Origin: Colimorpha sp045222295
GTDB lineage: Bacteria; Bacteroidota; Bacteroidia; Bacteroidales; P3
Direction of reading: 5' to 3'
DNA length: 64,000 bases
NCBI GenBank assembly: GCA_045222295.1
Contig: JBGUXP010000011.1
Location: 1-64,000, forward strand
Shown here: one piece after another, positions 8,052-17,172 of the stretch
Layout: each line of letters begins with the position of its first letter
Numbering within the stretch: position 1 is the first letter of the stretch
Notes under the pieces: generated by a model
The model's database searches: none
Told to the model about the DNA's origin: nothing
Seen by the model: the letters and a program-made list of their open reading frames with translations, nothing else
Position numbers and translations under genes: made by a program

Positions 8052-8106
8052 AAATATTGAAAGACATATCCAAAAAAAAATATCAACAATAGGGTTGGTT
8101 ACAAAT

Positions 8107-8142
8107 AAATTTGGCCATATCAAATAAAGTTTGTATTTTTGC
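8107..8142 (+). promoter_or_regulatory. Promoter for class II aldolase (extended -33)
   Basis: AAATTTGG (8107-8114), 19 nt, then TATTTTTGC (8134-8142). The same octamer and the same 19-nt spacing occur at 21078, 31955 and 42601 (minus). The stretch GGCCATATCAAA also recurs as GGCTATATCAAA at 21084. Confidence 0.8.
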
Positions 8143-8180
8143 ATTTTCAAAAGCAACAGAAACATTAACACTTTATCAAT

Positions 8181-9179
8181 ATGGTAGATTACAAGAAAAT
8201 AGGCTTAGTGAACACCCGCGAGATGTTCCGCAAAGCAGTCAACGGCGGCTACGCCATCCCCGCCTTCAACTTCAATAACATGGAGCAGATGCAGGCCATC
8301 ATCCAGGCCGCTGTCGAGACCAAGAGTCCCGTCATCCTGCAGGTCAGCAAGGGTGCCCGCGACTATGCCAACCCCACCCTTCTGCGCTACATGGCAGAAG
8401 GTGCCGTGGAGTACGCTAAAGAGCTCGGCTGCCCCAATCCCCAGATTGTGCTTCACCTCGACCATGGCGACAGCTTCGAGACCTGCAAGAGCTGCATCGA
8501 CATGGGCTTCAGCAGCGTGATGTACGATGGCAGCGCCCTTCCCTACGAGGAGAACATAAAGATTTCCCGCCAGGTGGTGGAGTATGCCCACAAGTATGAT
8601 GTCACCGTCGAGTGCGAACTCGGCGTGCTGGCTGGTGTTGAGGATGAGGTAGCCTCCGAGGTGAGCCACTACACCAAGCCCGAAGAGGTCATCGACTTCG
8701 CCACCCGCACTGGCTGCGACTCCCTGGCTATCAGCATCGGCACCAGCCATGGCGCCTACAAGTTCAAACCCGAGCAGTGCACCGTCGACCCACAGACTGG
8801 CCGTCTCGTGCCTCCTCCCCTGGCCTTCGACGTCCTCGAGGCTGTCGAGAAGAAACTTCCCGGATTTCCCATCGTGCTGCACGGTTCCAGCAGCGTGCCT
8901 CAGGACGAGGTGGACACCATCAACGCCAACGGTGGCGCCCTGAAGGCCGCCGTGGGTATCCCCGAGGAACAGCTACGCAAGGCCGCCAAGAGTGCCGTCT
9001 GCAAGATTAACATCGACAGCGACAGCCGTCTGGCTATGACCGCTGCCATCCGCAAACACATGGCTGAGCACCCCGACCACTTCGACCCGCGCCAATACCT
9101 CAAGCCCGCCCGCGAGAGCATGAAGAAGATGTACATCCACAAAATTGTAAACGTGCTGGGTTCGAACGACAAACTCTGA
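8181..9179 (+). CDS. fba: Class II fructose-bisphosphate aldolase
   Basis: It splits fructose-1,6-bisphosphate into dihydroxyacetone phosphate and glyceraldehyde-3-phosphate in glycolysis. The 332-residue protein has the zinc/substrate motifs of class II enzymes: AIPAFNFNN near the start, HLDHGDS (about 94-100), VECELG, SIGTSHGAYKF and VLHGSSSVP. It is monocistronic, with a strong promoter and a strong terminator, and uses G/C-ending codons heavily, consistent with high expression. Confidence 0.95.
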   Translation: MVDYKKIGLVNTREMFRKAVNGGYAIPAFNFNNMEQMQAIIQAAVETKSPVILQVSKGARDYANPTLLRYMAEGAVEYAKELGCPNPQIVLHLDHGDSFETCKSCIDMGFSSVMYDGSALPYEENIKISRQVVEYAHKYDVTVECELGVLAGVEDEVASEVSHYTKPEEVIDFATRTGCDSLAISIGTSHGAYKFKPEQCTVDPQTGRLVPPPLAFDVLEAVEKKLPGFPIVLHGSSSVPQDEVDTINANGGALKAAVGIPEEQLRKAAKSAVCKINIDSDSRLAMTAAIRKHMAEHPDHFDPRQYLKPARESMKKMYIHKIVNVLGSNDKL

Positions 9180-9195
9180 AGTTCACAGTCCAAAA

Positions 9196-9235
9196 CAAAA
9201 AAGGCTCCACAAATTGTGGAGCCTTTTTTGTTTTT
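9196..9235 (+). terminator. Bidirectional terminator between fba and sppA
   Basis: A 17-bp perfect stem (CAAAAAAGGCTCCACAA and its complement) around one unpaired A, with A and T runs on the two sides, so it can end both fba and sppA. Confidence 0.9.
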
Positions 9236-11048
9236 ACTTGTCCATCAGTACAAATGGGATTCGAGCTTGCACCCCTTCACTCTCGCTCACATACAACAAA
9301 TCCTGCTCCAAACGGTCGAGCACTTTCCATCTGCCGCTCTGCACTTTCCATTTTATCGCCAAGCGTATCTTGGCTAATAGGTCAAGGTCATCGTCGCTGC
9401 TTTCTCCGAGGAGTTCGCTGATTTGTGTCCAGGTATCTTTCTCCTCGGGGAACTCCTTGATCTTATAGTTATCAAGACCGACCTTCTCGGCAGCGATACT
9501 GAGGGCGAGGTCGAGACCTCCAAGGGTATCTACAAGACCGATGCCGAGGGCGTCGGCACCCGTCCAGACGCGGCCACGGGCAATCTTGTGCACCTCGTCA
9601 TATGTCATGTGACGCCCCTCTGCCACGCGGACAACGAAGACCCTATAAAAATCTTCCACATTCCTGTTCATCATAGCCATGGCGGTAGGCGACAAGGGAC
9701 GCATAATGCTGAGACCTGCGGCATTGAGGTTGGTACTGACGGTATCGGCATTGAGGCCCAACTTCTGACGCATCAGCTTGCCGACATTGGGAATGGTGCC
9801 AAAGACGCCGATGGAGCCGGTGATGGTGGTGGGCTGCGCCACGATGACATCGGCCATACAGCTCATCTCATAGCCTGCGCTGGCGGCGAGGTCGCCCATG
9901 CTGACGATGACGGGCTTCTTCTTGCGGGTGGCGATGACGGCATGGGTCATACTCTCGCTGGCAGTGGCCTGACCGCCGGGTGAGTTGACACGCAACACGA
10001 TAGCCTTCACGTCATCGTCCTCGACGGCATCCTTCAGCGCCTTTACTATGTCGTCGCCATAAACACCCTCGTCGAATCCACGTGCAGAGCCATCCACCAC
10101 ATTGCCCTGAGCATAGATGACAGCGATGGCATCCTTGGCCTGATTCGGGATATTCTTCACATTAGTGGCATATTCATCCAATGGCAGCAACTGTTTACAT
10201 GCATAGTTTTGCTTCAAGATGGAACGCACATCTTCCTCGAAACACAACGCATCAACCAACCGAGACTCTATTGCATCGTTGGCCAGATAGCCGCTGAGGT
10301 TGTCGGCAATGACATTGACCTTTTCCACATCCATGCTGCGACCGTCGGCGACACCATGTGATACGATGTTCCAAACGCTGCCTATATAGGCACGAATCTG
10401 CTCACGATTGGCAGGGCTCATGTGGCTAAGGGTATAGACCTCTCCAGCGCTCTTGTAGGCGCAGCTCTCAGGTCGAATAAGTTGCATCTCAACACCCAGT
10501 TTATCAAGCAAATCCTTATAATATATCACCTCACCGCCAATGCCTCGGAAATCAATCATGCCACTGGGATGCAGGCATACTTTGTCGGCCAAAGAAGCCA
10601 CATAGTAGCCGCCCTGCGAGTAGCCGGTAGCATAGGCTATGACAGGCTTGCCACTCTCGCGAAAGAACGCCAGCGCATCGCGAAGCTCGGTAAGCGAACC
10701 CCATGAAAGTCCGGGCGCGCCATCGTCTTTAAGATAGATAGCATTGATATTGGCGTCATTGGCGGCAGCCTTGATGGCATTGACTGCATCGATGAGTCCC
10801 ACGGTTTTTTCACTGCTGAAAGACTGCATGAGACCACTGGCCGTGCGGTCGCCACTAATCTTTCCCATATCCACAACCATTGCCGACCCAGGCTTGACAA
10901 TGGTAAGATTCTCACTCCCCATACTACTAATAGAGAACACCATGACTAGTAGCATAACAAACTTGAATAGTCCGAAGACAACCGACACTATGAGCACACC
11001 GAGTGCCGAGGCCCAAACCACTTTTCCGAAAGTAAGAGGATTCTTCAT
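9234..11048 (-). CDS. sppA: Signal peptide peptidase SppA, 67K type
   Basis: A 604-residue membrane-anchored serine protease that degrades cleaved signal peptides. One N-terminal membrane helix (residues about 10-38) precedes two tandem SppA/crotonase-like domains. MGDLAASAGYEMSCMAD holds the nucleophile Ser, and SGKPVIAYATGYSQGGYY in the first domain holds the general-base region. Residues about 566-577 (KWKVQSGRWKVL) are encoded by degenerate 7-nt repeats and look inserted. The gene starts 1 nt after the tex stop codon and is probably translated from the tex message. Confidence 0.93.
   Translation of the reverse strand: MKNPLTFGKVVWASALGVLIVSVVFGLFKFVMLLVMVFSISSMGSENLTIVKPGSAMVVDMGKISGDRTASGLMQSFSSEKTVGLIDAVNAIKAAANDANINAIYLKDDGAPGLSWGSLTELRDALAFFRESGKPVIAYATGYSQGGYYVASLADKVCLHPSGMIDFRGIGGEVIYYKDLLDKLGVEMQLIRPESCAYKSAGEVYTLSHMSPANREQIRAYIGSVWNIVSHGVADGRSMDVEKVNVIADNLSGYLANDAIESRLVDALCFEEDVRSILKQNYACKQLLPLDEYATNVKNIPNQAKDAIAVIYAQGNVVDGSARGFDEGVYGDDIVKALKDAVEDDDVKAIVLRVNSPGGQATASESMTHAVIATRKKKPVIVSMGDLAASAGYEMSCMADVIVAQPTTITGSIGVFGTIPNVGKLMRQKLGLNADTVSTNLNAAGLSIMRPLSPTAMAMMNRNVEDFYRVFVVRVAEGRHMTYDEVHKIARGRVWTGADALGIGLVDTLGGLDLALSIAAEKVGLDNYKIKEFPEEKDTWTQISELLGESSDDDLDLLAKIRLAIKWKVQSGRWKVLDRLEQDLLYVSESEGVQARIPFVLMDK
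9322..9352 (-). repeat. Degenerate 7-nt repeat in sppA
   Basis: On the plus strand: ACTTTCC, ATCTGCC, GCTCTGC, ACTTTCC. This is the same heptamer as the cleaner array in tex (12741-12768). It encodes KWKVQSGRWKV. Confidence 0.5.
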
Positions 11049-11049
11049 A

Positions 11050-13152
11050 TTATTCTATTCCTTTTAATGTTAGACTAATTCTGTGACGACGAAGATCAAC
11101 ATCGAGAACCTTGACCTTGAGGTGCTGGTGCAAGTGCACCACCTCGGAGGGGTCGTTGACACGCCGGTTGGCCATCTGGCTGACGTGGATGAGGCCATCT
11201 TGATGCACTCCAATATCGACAAAGGCACCGAAGGCGGTGATGTTGGTCACGATACCTGGCAGCACCATGCTGGCTTGCACGTCCTCAATACGGGTGACAT
11301 TTTTGTCGAACTCGAAGACCTCAAACTTGGCACGCGGGTCGAGACCCGGCTTCTCCAGCTCCTTCATGATGTCCTGCAGGGTGGGCAAGCCGCATTCATC
11401 GCAGACAAAATCGGAAAGCACAATACGGGAGCGGAGCTCCTTGTCCTTCATCAGCGTCTCGACATCGGTACCCACACTCTTGGCCATCTTCTCCACCAGC
11501 GCATAACGCTCGGGGTGCACGGCACTCCTATCCAATGGATTCGCACTCTCGCGCACCCGTAAGAAACCTGCGCACTGCTCGAAAGCTTTGTCACCAAGTC
11601 CTTTGACTTTATGCAGAGCCTCACGCGAGGCGAAGGCTCCGTTTTTGTTGCGATGAGCCACAATCTTGTCAGCCAGCGCTGGGCCAATGCCGCTGACGTA
11701 GCTGAGGAGCTCGCGGCTGGCGGTATTAAGCTCCACACCCACACTATTAACGCAACTCTCCACCGTGTCGCCCAAACTCTCGGCCAACAACTTCTGGTCG
11801 ACATCGTGTTGATACTGACCCACTCCGATGCTCTTGGGGTCAATCTTGACAAGTTCGCTGAGGGGATCCATCAGGCGGCGGCCGATGCTCACGGCGCCAC
11901 GCACGGTGACATCATAGTCGGGAAACTCCTTGCGTGCCACGTCGCTGGCGCTATAGACCGAGGCTCCAGCCTCGCTGACGCTCACGGCGATAACCTTGCG
12001 GTTGAAGTGGCAGCGCTGCACCACCTCTTCCGTCTCACGGCCGGCGGTGCCGTTGCCTATGGCGATGGCCTCTATTTGGAAAGCCTCCACCAACGCTTCG
12101 AGTTTGTTCACAGCAGCGTGCTCCTCACGCACAGAAGTAAAGGGGTAGATGGTCTCATTGTGCAACAATTGTCCTTGTGCATCGAGGCACACCACCTTGC
12201 AACCGGTGCGAAAACCCGGGTCAATGGCCAGGGTGCGTTTCTGCCCCATGGGGGCCGCCAACAGCAGTTGTCGTAGGTTCTCAGCGAAGACGCGGATAGC
12301 CTCGCGGTCGGCCTTTTCCTTCAAAATATTTCGAAATTCCGTCTCGATACTAGGGGCAACGAGCCGCTTGTAGCTGTCGGCAATGGCCAGTTGCAGCTGG
12401 TTCCCGGAGGGTCCAGACAATCTGGAATGTCCGGAACAAGCAGAGATAGCTTCGTCATCGCTGTCCGGGCGCACATGCACTTTGAGCACACCGGCCTCTT
12501 CGCCCCGGAAGAGTGCCAAAATGCGGTGAGACGGTGCTTTTGAAATGGGTTCTTTCCAGTTAATCCAGCTCTCAAACTTGCCCACCTTCTCGTCGTTCTC
12601 ATCCACCCCACGGGCCAGCCCGGAGGTGAGCATCGCCTTGCGGCGGAAGACATTGCGCACACGGTTGCGCACCGAGGCATCCTCGCTGATGCGCTCGGCA
12701 ATGATATCGCGGGCATACTGCAGGTCTTCTTCGGTATATCTTCCACTTTCCGCTTTCCACTTTCCACTCATAATGTCGTTAGCCAGAGGCTCATACCCCT
12801 TCTCGATGGCAATGGTGGCGCGGGTGCGGCGCTTGGGACGGTAGGGCAGGTAGAGATCCTCCAGGTCGGTCATCGTCTCGGCCGACAGAATCTGCTTGCG
12901 CAGTTCGTCGGTCATCTTGCCCTGTTCCTCGATGCTGGCGAGGATAGCCTCGCGACGTTTGTCGAGTTCCTTGAGCTTGAGCAGCAGGTCACGGATGGCA
13001 GCAATCTGCACCTCGTTCAGTGAGCCCGTCACCTCCTTGCGGTAGCGCGCAATGAAAGGCACCGTAGCGCCCTGTTCCAGTAGTTCTATGGTTTTCTCAA
13101 CCTGTCGCTGGTTGAGTTCCAGCCGGTTGGCAATAATAGCAGCATAAATCAT
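11050..13152 (-). CDS. tex: Tex family RNA-binding transcription accessory protein, with two repeat-encoded inserts
   Basis: A 700-residue Tex protein: Tex N-terminal helical domain (VPFIARYRKEVTGSL), YqgF-like RNase H fold (LAIDPGFRTGCKVVCLD), two helix-hairpin-helix segments and a C-terminal S1 domain (NITAFGAFVDIGVHQDGLIH). The family binds nucleic acid and affects transcription; it is conserved but poorly understood. Two stretches do not look native: residues about 128-140 (SGKWKAESGRY, from 7-nt repeats) and about 238-250 (CSGHSRLSGPSGN, from 9-nt units forming a hairpin). Both lie in variable linkers. A -7 box ends 4 nt before the ATG, so the mRNA may be leaderless. Confidence 0.93.
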   Translation of the reverse strand: MIYAAIIANRLELNQRQVEKTIELLEQGATVPFIARYRKEVTGSLNEVQIAAIRDLLLKLKELDKRREAILASIEEQGKMTDELRKQILSAETMTDLEDLYLPYRPKRRTRATIAIEKGYEPLANDIMSGKWKAESGRYTEEDLQYARDIIAERISEDASVRNRVRNVFRRKAMLTSGLARGVDENDEKVGKFESWINWKEPISKAPSHRILALFRGEEAGVLKVHVRPDSDDEAISACSGHSRLSGPSGNQLQLAIADSYKRLVAPSIETEFRNILKEKADREAIRVFAENLRQLLLAAPMGQKRTLAIDPGFRTGCKVVCLDAQGQLLHNETIYPFTSVREEHAAVNKLEALVEAFQIEAIAIGNGTAGRETEEVVQRCHFNRKVIAVSVSEAGASVYSASDVARKEFPDYDVTVRGAVSIGRRLMDPLSELVKIDPKSIGVGQYQHDVDQKLLAESLGDTVESCVNSVGVELNTASRELLSYVSGIGPALADKIVAHRNKNGAFASREALHKVKGLGDKAFEQCAGFLRVRESANPLDRSAVHPERYALVEKMAKSVGTDVETLMKDKELRSRIVLSDFVCDECGLPTLQDIMKELEKPGLDPRAKFEVFEFDKNVTRIEDVQASMVLPGIVTNITAFGAFVDIGVHQDGLIHVSQMANRRVNDPSEVVHLHQHLKVKVLDVDLRRHRISLTLKGIE
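12401..12436 (-). repeat. 9-nt palindromic coding repeat (TCCGGAnnn) in tex
   Basis: On the plus strand TTCCCGGA, GGG, TCCAGA, CAA, TCTGGA, ATG and TCCGGAA make nested stems. The gene reads it in 9-nt units as CSGHSRLSGPSG. The ileS insert at 49855-49895 belongs to the same family. Confidence 0.7.
12741..12768 (-). repeat. 7-nt tandem repeat in tex
   Basis: Exactly four heptamers on the plus strand: TTCCACT, TTCCGCT, TTCCACT, TTCCACT. They encode SGKWKAESGR. Confidence 0.8.
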
Positions 13153-13155
13153 GTT

Positions 13156-13164
13156 GCAAATTTA
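13156..13164 (-). promoter_or_regulatory. -7 box abutting the tex start codon
   Basis: TAAATTTGC on the minus strand ends at 13156, and the tex ATG begins at 13152. The expected transcription start falls at or next to the start codon. Confidence 0.55.
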
Positions 13165-13239
13165 CGCAAAAAACTCCACATAAAAACCATAAAAAAAGTG
13201 ATTGTTGAAAAAAAATATCTGCATTTCAAAAAATATATG

Positions 13240-13248
13240 TATTTTTGC
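13240..13248 (+). promoter_or_regulatory. -7 box for the T9SS cargo gene at 13284
   Basis: TATTTTTGC, 35 nt before the chosen ATG. Confidence 0.6.
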
Positions 13249-13283
13249 ACTTTAAAATAACAACAATTAAACACCTAATTTAC

Positions 13284-15185
13284 ATGAAAAAAACGTTATT
13301 TTTTCTCGCTGCTGCGCTGACTTTCGGCCTCGCTGCAAATGCACAGACCCCCGCCTTCTCGGAGAATTTCAACAATGTTGCCAATGGAGCCATTCCCTCA
13401 GGTTGGACAACCTATGGCGACGGCCTGCCCAACATCAACAGCAGCCAGGCAAACTACTCTTCGTTTAACGACAGTTGGCAAGCTTACAATGGATCCATGC
13501 TATCCATTTCATGGACGCAAGAAGCAACTGCTTGCGACCGCTGGCTCGTCACTCCGCAAATCACTGTACCCACCACCAATCCGATACTCACCTTCGTGGC
13601 CGACGGCACTGCCGACCCCAACGAGTACCCACAATACGCTGAGTACATGAAAATCATGATTTCCACAACCGACAACCAAAAAAACAGTTTCACCCTGCTT
13701 AGAGACCTTCAGGCCTTGCCGGAAGGCAGCAATACCTATGCCGTTGACCTTAGTGCCTATGCCGGCCAAGCCGTGCATCTGGCTTTCGTCAACTACGGCG
13801 ACGGCATGTACATCTTCATGGATGATGTTGTTGTCGACGAATACCCCAACAACAGAGTGGGATTCGTCAGCAGCAATGCCAGCTGGCTCATTGCTGCCGG
13901 AAGCAATTCTTCCGTGGAAGTAACCGCCGTCAATACTGGCCGTGATACCCTGACCTCATTCGACATTGTGTACAGTGTTAACGGAGGAGAAAGCCAAACC
14001 ATTTCCGTTTCGGATATCGCCATCCCTCTCTTCGGCACCTATACCAAAACCTTCACCTACAGCCAGGAAACCGCCGGTGCCGCCACCTTCAACATCACCG
14101 TGAACAACCCCAATGGCGATTCCGAGGCCGAACTCAACAATAACTCCGGCAACGCCATCACCACTTTCTATACTGCCGACCAGACCACCCAGCGCAACAC
14201 CGTGCTTGAGCATTTCACTACTGCCCGCTGTCCCAACTGCCCGTCGGCCCACCAGCGCCTGGAGCAGGCCATCAACAACATTGAAGACCGCGTGATTTGG
14301 ATTGCCCACCACAGCGGCTATTACACTGATGCCATGACCATCGCCGCATCGGAAGAAGCCCAGAAATTCTTCAACGATGGAGGTGCCACCTATGCTCCTG
14401 CCATCATGCTCGACCGTAGCACGGATTACGCCACCTCCGAAGATCCGGGTCCCGTTTTCTTCCCCGGCAATGGACTCAGCAGCATTTTCTCGAGTGCTTT
14501 AAGCAAACCCGCCTTGGTCACTGTTAACATCTCCAATGTCAACTATAATCCACAAAGCCGCACCTTGAGCCTCACCGTCAGCGGTCAGTTTATTTCCGAC
14601 GTAGCTTTCGATAGCCCCCGCTTGACCGTCTACCTCATGCAAGACAATATCCTGGCCGCCCAGTCAGGTGCAACCGGAACCTATGTTCACAACCATGTCC
14701 TCCGTGCATGCGTCACCGATGCTTGGGGCGATGCCACCGCCATCACCTCCACCACTGCAGGCAGCACCTTTGAGAAAACATATACTTTCACTCTTCCCAC
14801 TAACATGCGTGCCGACTTCACCTGGGCTGCCGCCTTTGTCAGCAACGACAACAGCAATGTCAACCGTTGCCAGATCCATAATGGAGCCAAGACCGGCTAC
14901 TTGATGACCGAAACCGATCCCACCAGCGGCATTGCCGATGTTGAGGCCAGCATTAATGTGGTCACCTATCCCAACCCCGCCACCAAGATGGCCTACGTCA
15001 CCGCCGAAGGCCCCATCCGCAGCTACGAGATGGTCGACGCCATGGGCCGCAAGGTTATGAGCCAGCAGAATGTCAATGCCGACATCCTCGAGCTCAATGT
15101 TGAGAGCCTCAGCGCCGGTGTCTACTTCATCAGCGTCACCACCGACAAGGGTGTCGCCACCCAGCGCCTGAGCGTTGTGAAGTAA
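13284..15185 (+). CDS. Secreted choice-of-anchor / Omp28-like protein with T9SS sorting domain
   Basis: A 633-residue secreted protein; the start at 13284 gives a clean signal peptide (MKKTLFFLAAALTFGLAANA). Residues about 25-200 look like a cleaved-adhesin/choice-of-anchor jelly-roll (FSENFNNVANGAIPSGW, DRWLVTPQITVP). Residues about 300-560 resemble Omp28-like thioredoxin-fold proteins, with a CPNC motif (EHFTTARCPNCPSAHQ). The last about 80 residues are a type A T9SS C-terminal domain (YPNPATKMAYV, SAGVYFISVTTDKG). It is predicted to cross the outer membrane by T9SS and be surface-anchored or released. Its substrate is unknown. Confidence 0.85.
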   Translation: MKKTLFFLAAALTFGLAANAQTPAFSENFNNVANGAIPSGWTTYGDGLPNINSSQANYSSFNDSWQAYNGSMLSISWTQEATACDRWLVTPQITVPTTNPILTFVADGTADPNEYPQYAEYMKIMISTTDNQKNSFTLLRDLQALPEGSNTYAVDLSAYAGQAVHLAFVNYGDGMYIFMDDVVVDEYPNNRVGFVSSNASWLIAAGSNSSVEVTAVNTGRDTLTSFDIVYSVNGGESQTISVSDIAIPLFGTYTKTFTYSQETAGAATFNITVNNPNGDSEAELNNNSGNAITTFYTADQTTQRNTVLEHFTTARCPNCPSAHQRLEQAINNIEDRVIWIAHHSGYYTDAMTIAASEEAQKFFNDGGATYAPAIMLDRSTDYATSEDPGPVFFPGNGLSSIFSSALSKPALVTVNISNVNYNPQSRTLSLTVSGQFISDVAFDSPRLTVYLMQDNILAAQSGATGTYVHNHVLRACVTDAWGDATAITSTTAGSTFEKTYTFTLPTNMRADFTWAAAFVSNDNSNVNRCQIHNGAKTGYLMTETDPTSGIADVEASINVVTYPNPATKMAYVTAEGPIRSYEMVDAMGRKVMSQQNVNADILELNVESLSAGVYFISVTTDKGVATQRLSVVK

Positions 15186-15237
15186 ACGCTACTAGGGAGG
15201 CGGAAACGCGCTGCCTCTCACACGTTATTATAAAAAA

Positions 15238-15278
15238 TATAACGCGGGATGCAATAAAAGATTGCATCCCGCGTTATA
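15238..15278 (+). terminator. Strong hairpin between two secreted-protein genes
   Basis: An 18-bp perfect stem (TATAACGCGGGATGCAAT, 15238-15255) with loop AAAAG and complement at 15261-15278, then an AT-rich tail. It ends 22 nt before the next ATG, with no TAnnTTTG box between, so it may act as an attenuator for the next two genes. Confidence 0.75.
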
Positions 15279-15300
15279 TTATAAATTTTTATTGTATAAG

Positions 15301-15915
15301 ATGAAAAAAATTTTGACTATAGCTGTCCTAGTGCTCTGCAGCACAATGGCTTTCTCCCAACCCGCCACCGCCACCAGCAACCTCTCATCGCGCGCTAAAG
15401 CCATGCGCATGATGAACTTTGGCCGTGAAGAATATATGATTAAAGACATCAAGGTCTACACCGATACAATGACCGTCTACTCATTGTCCAACTTCATCAT
15501 CTACCCCTTTGGCCAATGGGAATCGATGGAGCAGTACATCACCGACAACCAGCTGCACTGGTACCGCGAGAGTGGCTACCGCAAATACTTCGACTCAATG
15601 GAGGTCAGCGTCAACCGCATGAAACGCCTTGACGACAGCTACCTCGACATGTTCTACTCCATCTGGACCCGCAAGGTGGAACTCCTCGGCGGCCGCATCA
15701 ACGACCCCGAGGTCAAACTCGCCAACGGCATCCATGTCGGCATGGCAAAGGATGATGTCCTCAAGGTCTTTTTCAAGAAATACCCCAAGTCGTACACCTC
15801 CGAGGTGGCCGTACTGAAGGTCATCAGTGGCGCTGGCGAAGTGGCCGAAATCTATACCTTCAAAGGCGAAAAGCTACGCCACATCAAGATAGAGACGGCA
15901 TACAAGTATTATTGA
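15301..15915 (+). CDS. Secreted hypothetical protein
   Basis: A 204-residue protein with signal peptide MKKILTIAVLVLCSTMAFS. The mature part is rich in charged and aromatic residues (EEYMIKDIKVYTDTMTVYSL, ANGIHVGMAKDDVLKVFFKK). I do not recognise the family. A longer frame from 15262 would start inside the terminator stem, so the ATG at 15301 is preferred. Its stop codon shares a base with the nadD start (TGATG), so the two are co-translated although functionally unrelated. Confidence 0.75.
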   Translation: MKKILTIAVLVLCSTMAFSQPATATSNLSSRAKAMRMMNFGREEYMIKDIKVYTDTMTVYSLSNFIIYPFGQWESMEQYITDNQLHWYRESGYRKYFDSMEVSVNRMKRLDDSYLDMFYSIWTRKVELLGGRINDPEVKLANGIHVGMAKDDVLKVFFKKYPKSYTSEVAVLKVISGAGEVAEIYTFKGEKLRHIKIETAYKYY

Positions 15916-16490
15916 TGAAGCGTACCGCGCTTTTTTTCGGCTCCTTCAACCCCATCCATGTGGGACACCTCATCATTGCCAACACCATGCTACAGCATGA
16001 GGGCATCGACGAGGTATGGCTTGTGGTGAGTCCGCAGAATCCCCTAAAGGAACGCGCCACCCTCCTTGCCAACCACCACCGTCTGCAGATGGTGCAGCGT
16101 GCTGTCAACGACAACTATCAGCTGAAAGTCTGCGACATTGAGATGCACCTGCCAATTCCCAGCTACACGGTGGTTACCCTTGCCGCCCTTGGCGAGAAAT
16201 ATCCCGACCGTGAATTCAGCCTCATCATGGGCGGCGACAACCTCGCCATCTTCGACCGCTGGCGCAATTACCAGTATATCCTCGACAACCACCAGATTTA
16301 CGTCTACCCACGTCCAGGGTTTGAGCATTGTCCCCTGGCCTCACACCCGCATGTCACAGTCGTCGACGTTCCGATGATGGACATCTCGTCCAGCTTCATC
16401 CGAAGCCAGATTGCAGCACATAAAGACGTGAGATACCTGCTCACCGAACCGGTGTACAAGTATCTCACAGAGATGCATTTTTACGAGTAA
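15915..16490 (+). CDS. nadD: Nicotinate-nucleotide adenylyltransferase
   Basis: It makes deamido-NAD from nicotinate mononucleotide and ATP. The 191-residue protein has the nucleotidyltransferase motif GSFNPIHVGHL with HxGH near the start, MGGDNLAIFDRW and the C-terminal ISSSFIRSQI. The ATG at 15915 overlaps the previous stop. It ends 2 nt from a convergent gene with no terminator visible in between. Confidence 0.95.
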   Translation: MKRTALFFGSFNPIHVGHLIIANTMLQHEGIDEVWLVVSPQNPLKERATLLANHHRLQMVQRAVNDNYQLKVCDIEMHLPIPSYTVVTLAALGEKYPDREFSLIMGGDNLAIFDRWRNYQYILDNHQIYVYPRPGFEHCPLASHPHVTVVDVPMMDISSSFIRSQIAAHKDVRYLLTEPVYKYLTEMHFYE

Positions 16491-16492
16491 TC

Positions 16493-16945
16493 CTACGGCT
16501 GCGGAACCGGCGGAAGAATGACCTTTTTCTCATATGTACCGCTCATATCGGCCGTCAGATAAACACTATCGCCCACGGTATGAGTATAAGTTCCAACAAG
16601 CGCCATCACCGTATCGCTGTAAATCGCGATAGTATAGTGCAGAACATCCAGCACATGGTCCACCCCATGCTCTGCTTCAGTATAATTGGTGAACGTCAAC
16701 TCGTTGCCCTCAAACTTCCAATAGTTGAATTTAAGGGATTCAAACACAGCAGTATGGTCCGGATAGATTATCAGATTCTTGCCGCCAAGACCCTGAATTG
16801 CGCCTCTCGACACATCATACGGAGCCTTCCAATTCCCAATAAGATTGATTTCAGGAATCTTAGTACTCACCTCATCCTTGCTGCAACCCACAAAAATCAT
16901 AGCAGCCGCGACAGCCAATATAACGCTCGAAAAAACTTTTTTCAT
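16493..16945 (-). CDS. Small lipoprotein, lipocalin-like
   Basis: A 150-residue lipoprotein with a lipobox (MIFVGC) and a Ser-Lys-Asp-Glu start to the mature part. The body (GNWKAPYD, YPDHTAVFESLKFNYWKFEGNEL) has the alternating pattern of small Bacteroidales lipocalin-like proteins. Function unknown. No clear promoter box was found in the AT-rich upstream region. Confidence 0.7.
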   Translation of the reverse strand: MKKVFSSVILAVAAAMIFVGCSKDEVSTKIPEINLIGNWKAPYDVSRGAIQGLGGKNLIIYPDHTAVFESLKFNYWKFEGNELTFTNYTEAEHGVDHVLDVLHYTIAIYSDTVMALVGTYTHTVGDSVYLTADMSGTYEKKVILPPVPQP

Positions 16946-17172
16946 TGTCTCAATTAAATTTTATTCTTTGTTAACGATATCTTCAATAAAATATTGTGTC
17001 AATTAAAAACTTTTATTCAGCATTTACTTCTAGCATACCCGGAGGATGAGATCCGTCGCAGGAGGGCGATGAATGTTAATAACTTTTTGGGAGAAAATCA
17101 CAATAAAGAAAGAGGGAAGGCGTTATCACAATATTAATATTGAAACAATAATATAAATAAGGGGAACTCTTC
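16946..17172. other. AT-rich intergenic region
   Basis: 227 bp between divergent genes. It contains a 14-nt palindrome (CAATATTAATATTG) and no convincing TAnnTTTG box on either strand. No ORF or RNA gene is seen. Confidence 0.4.

Noticed and set aside
15238..15278. Insertion-sequence terminal repeat
   Set aside because: A single stem with a 5-nt loop and AT-rich tail between genes fits a terminator; no transposase or partner repeat is present.
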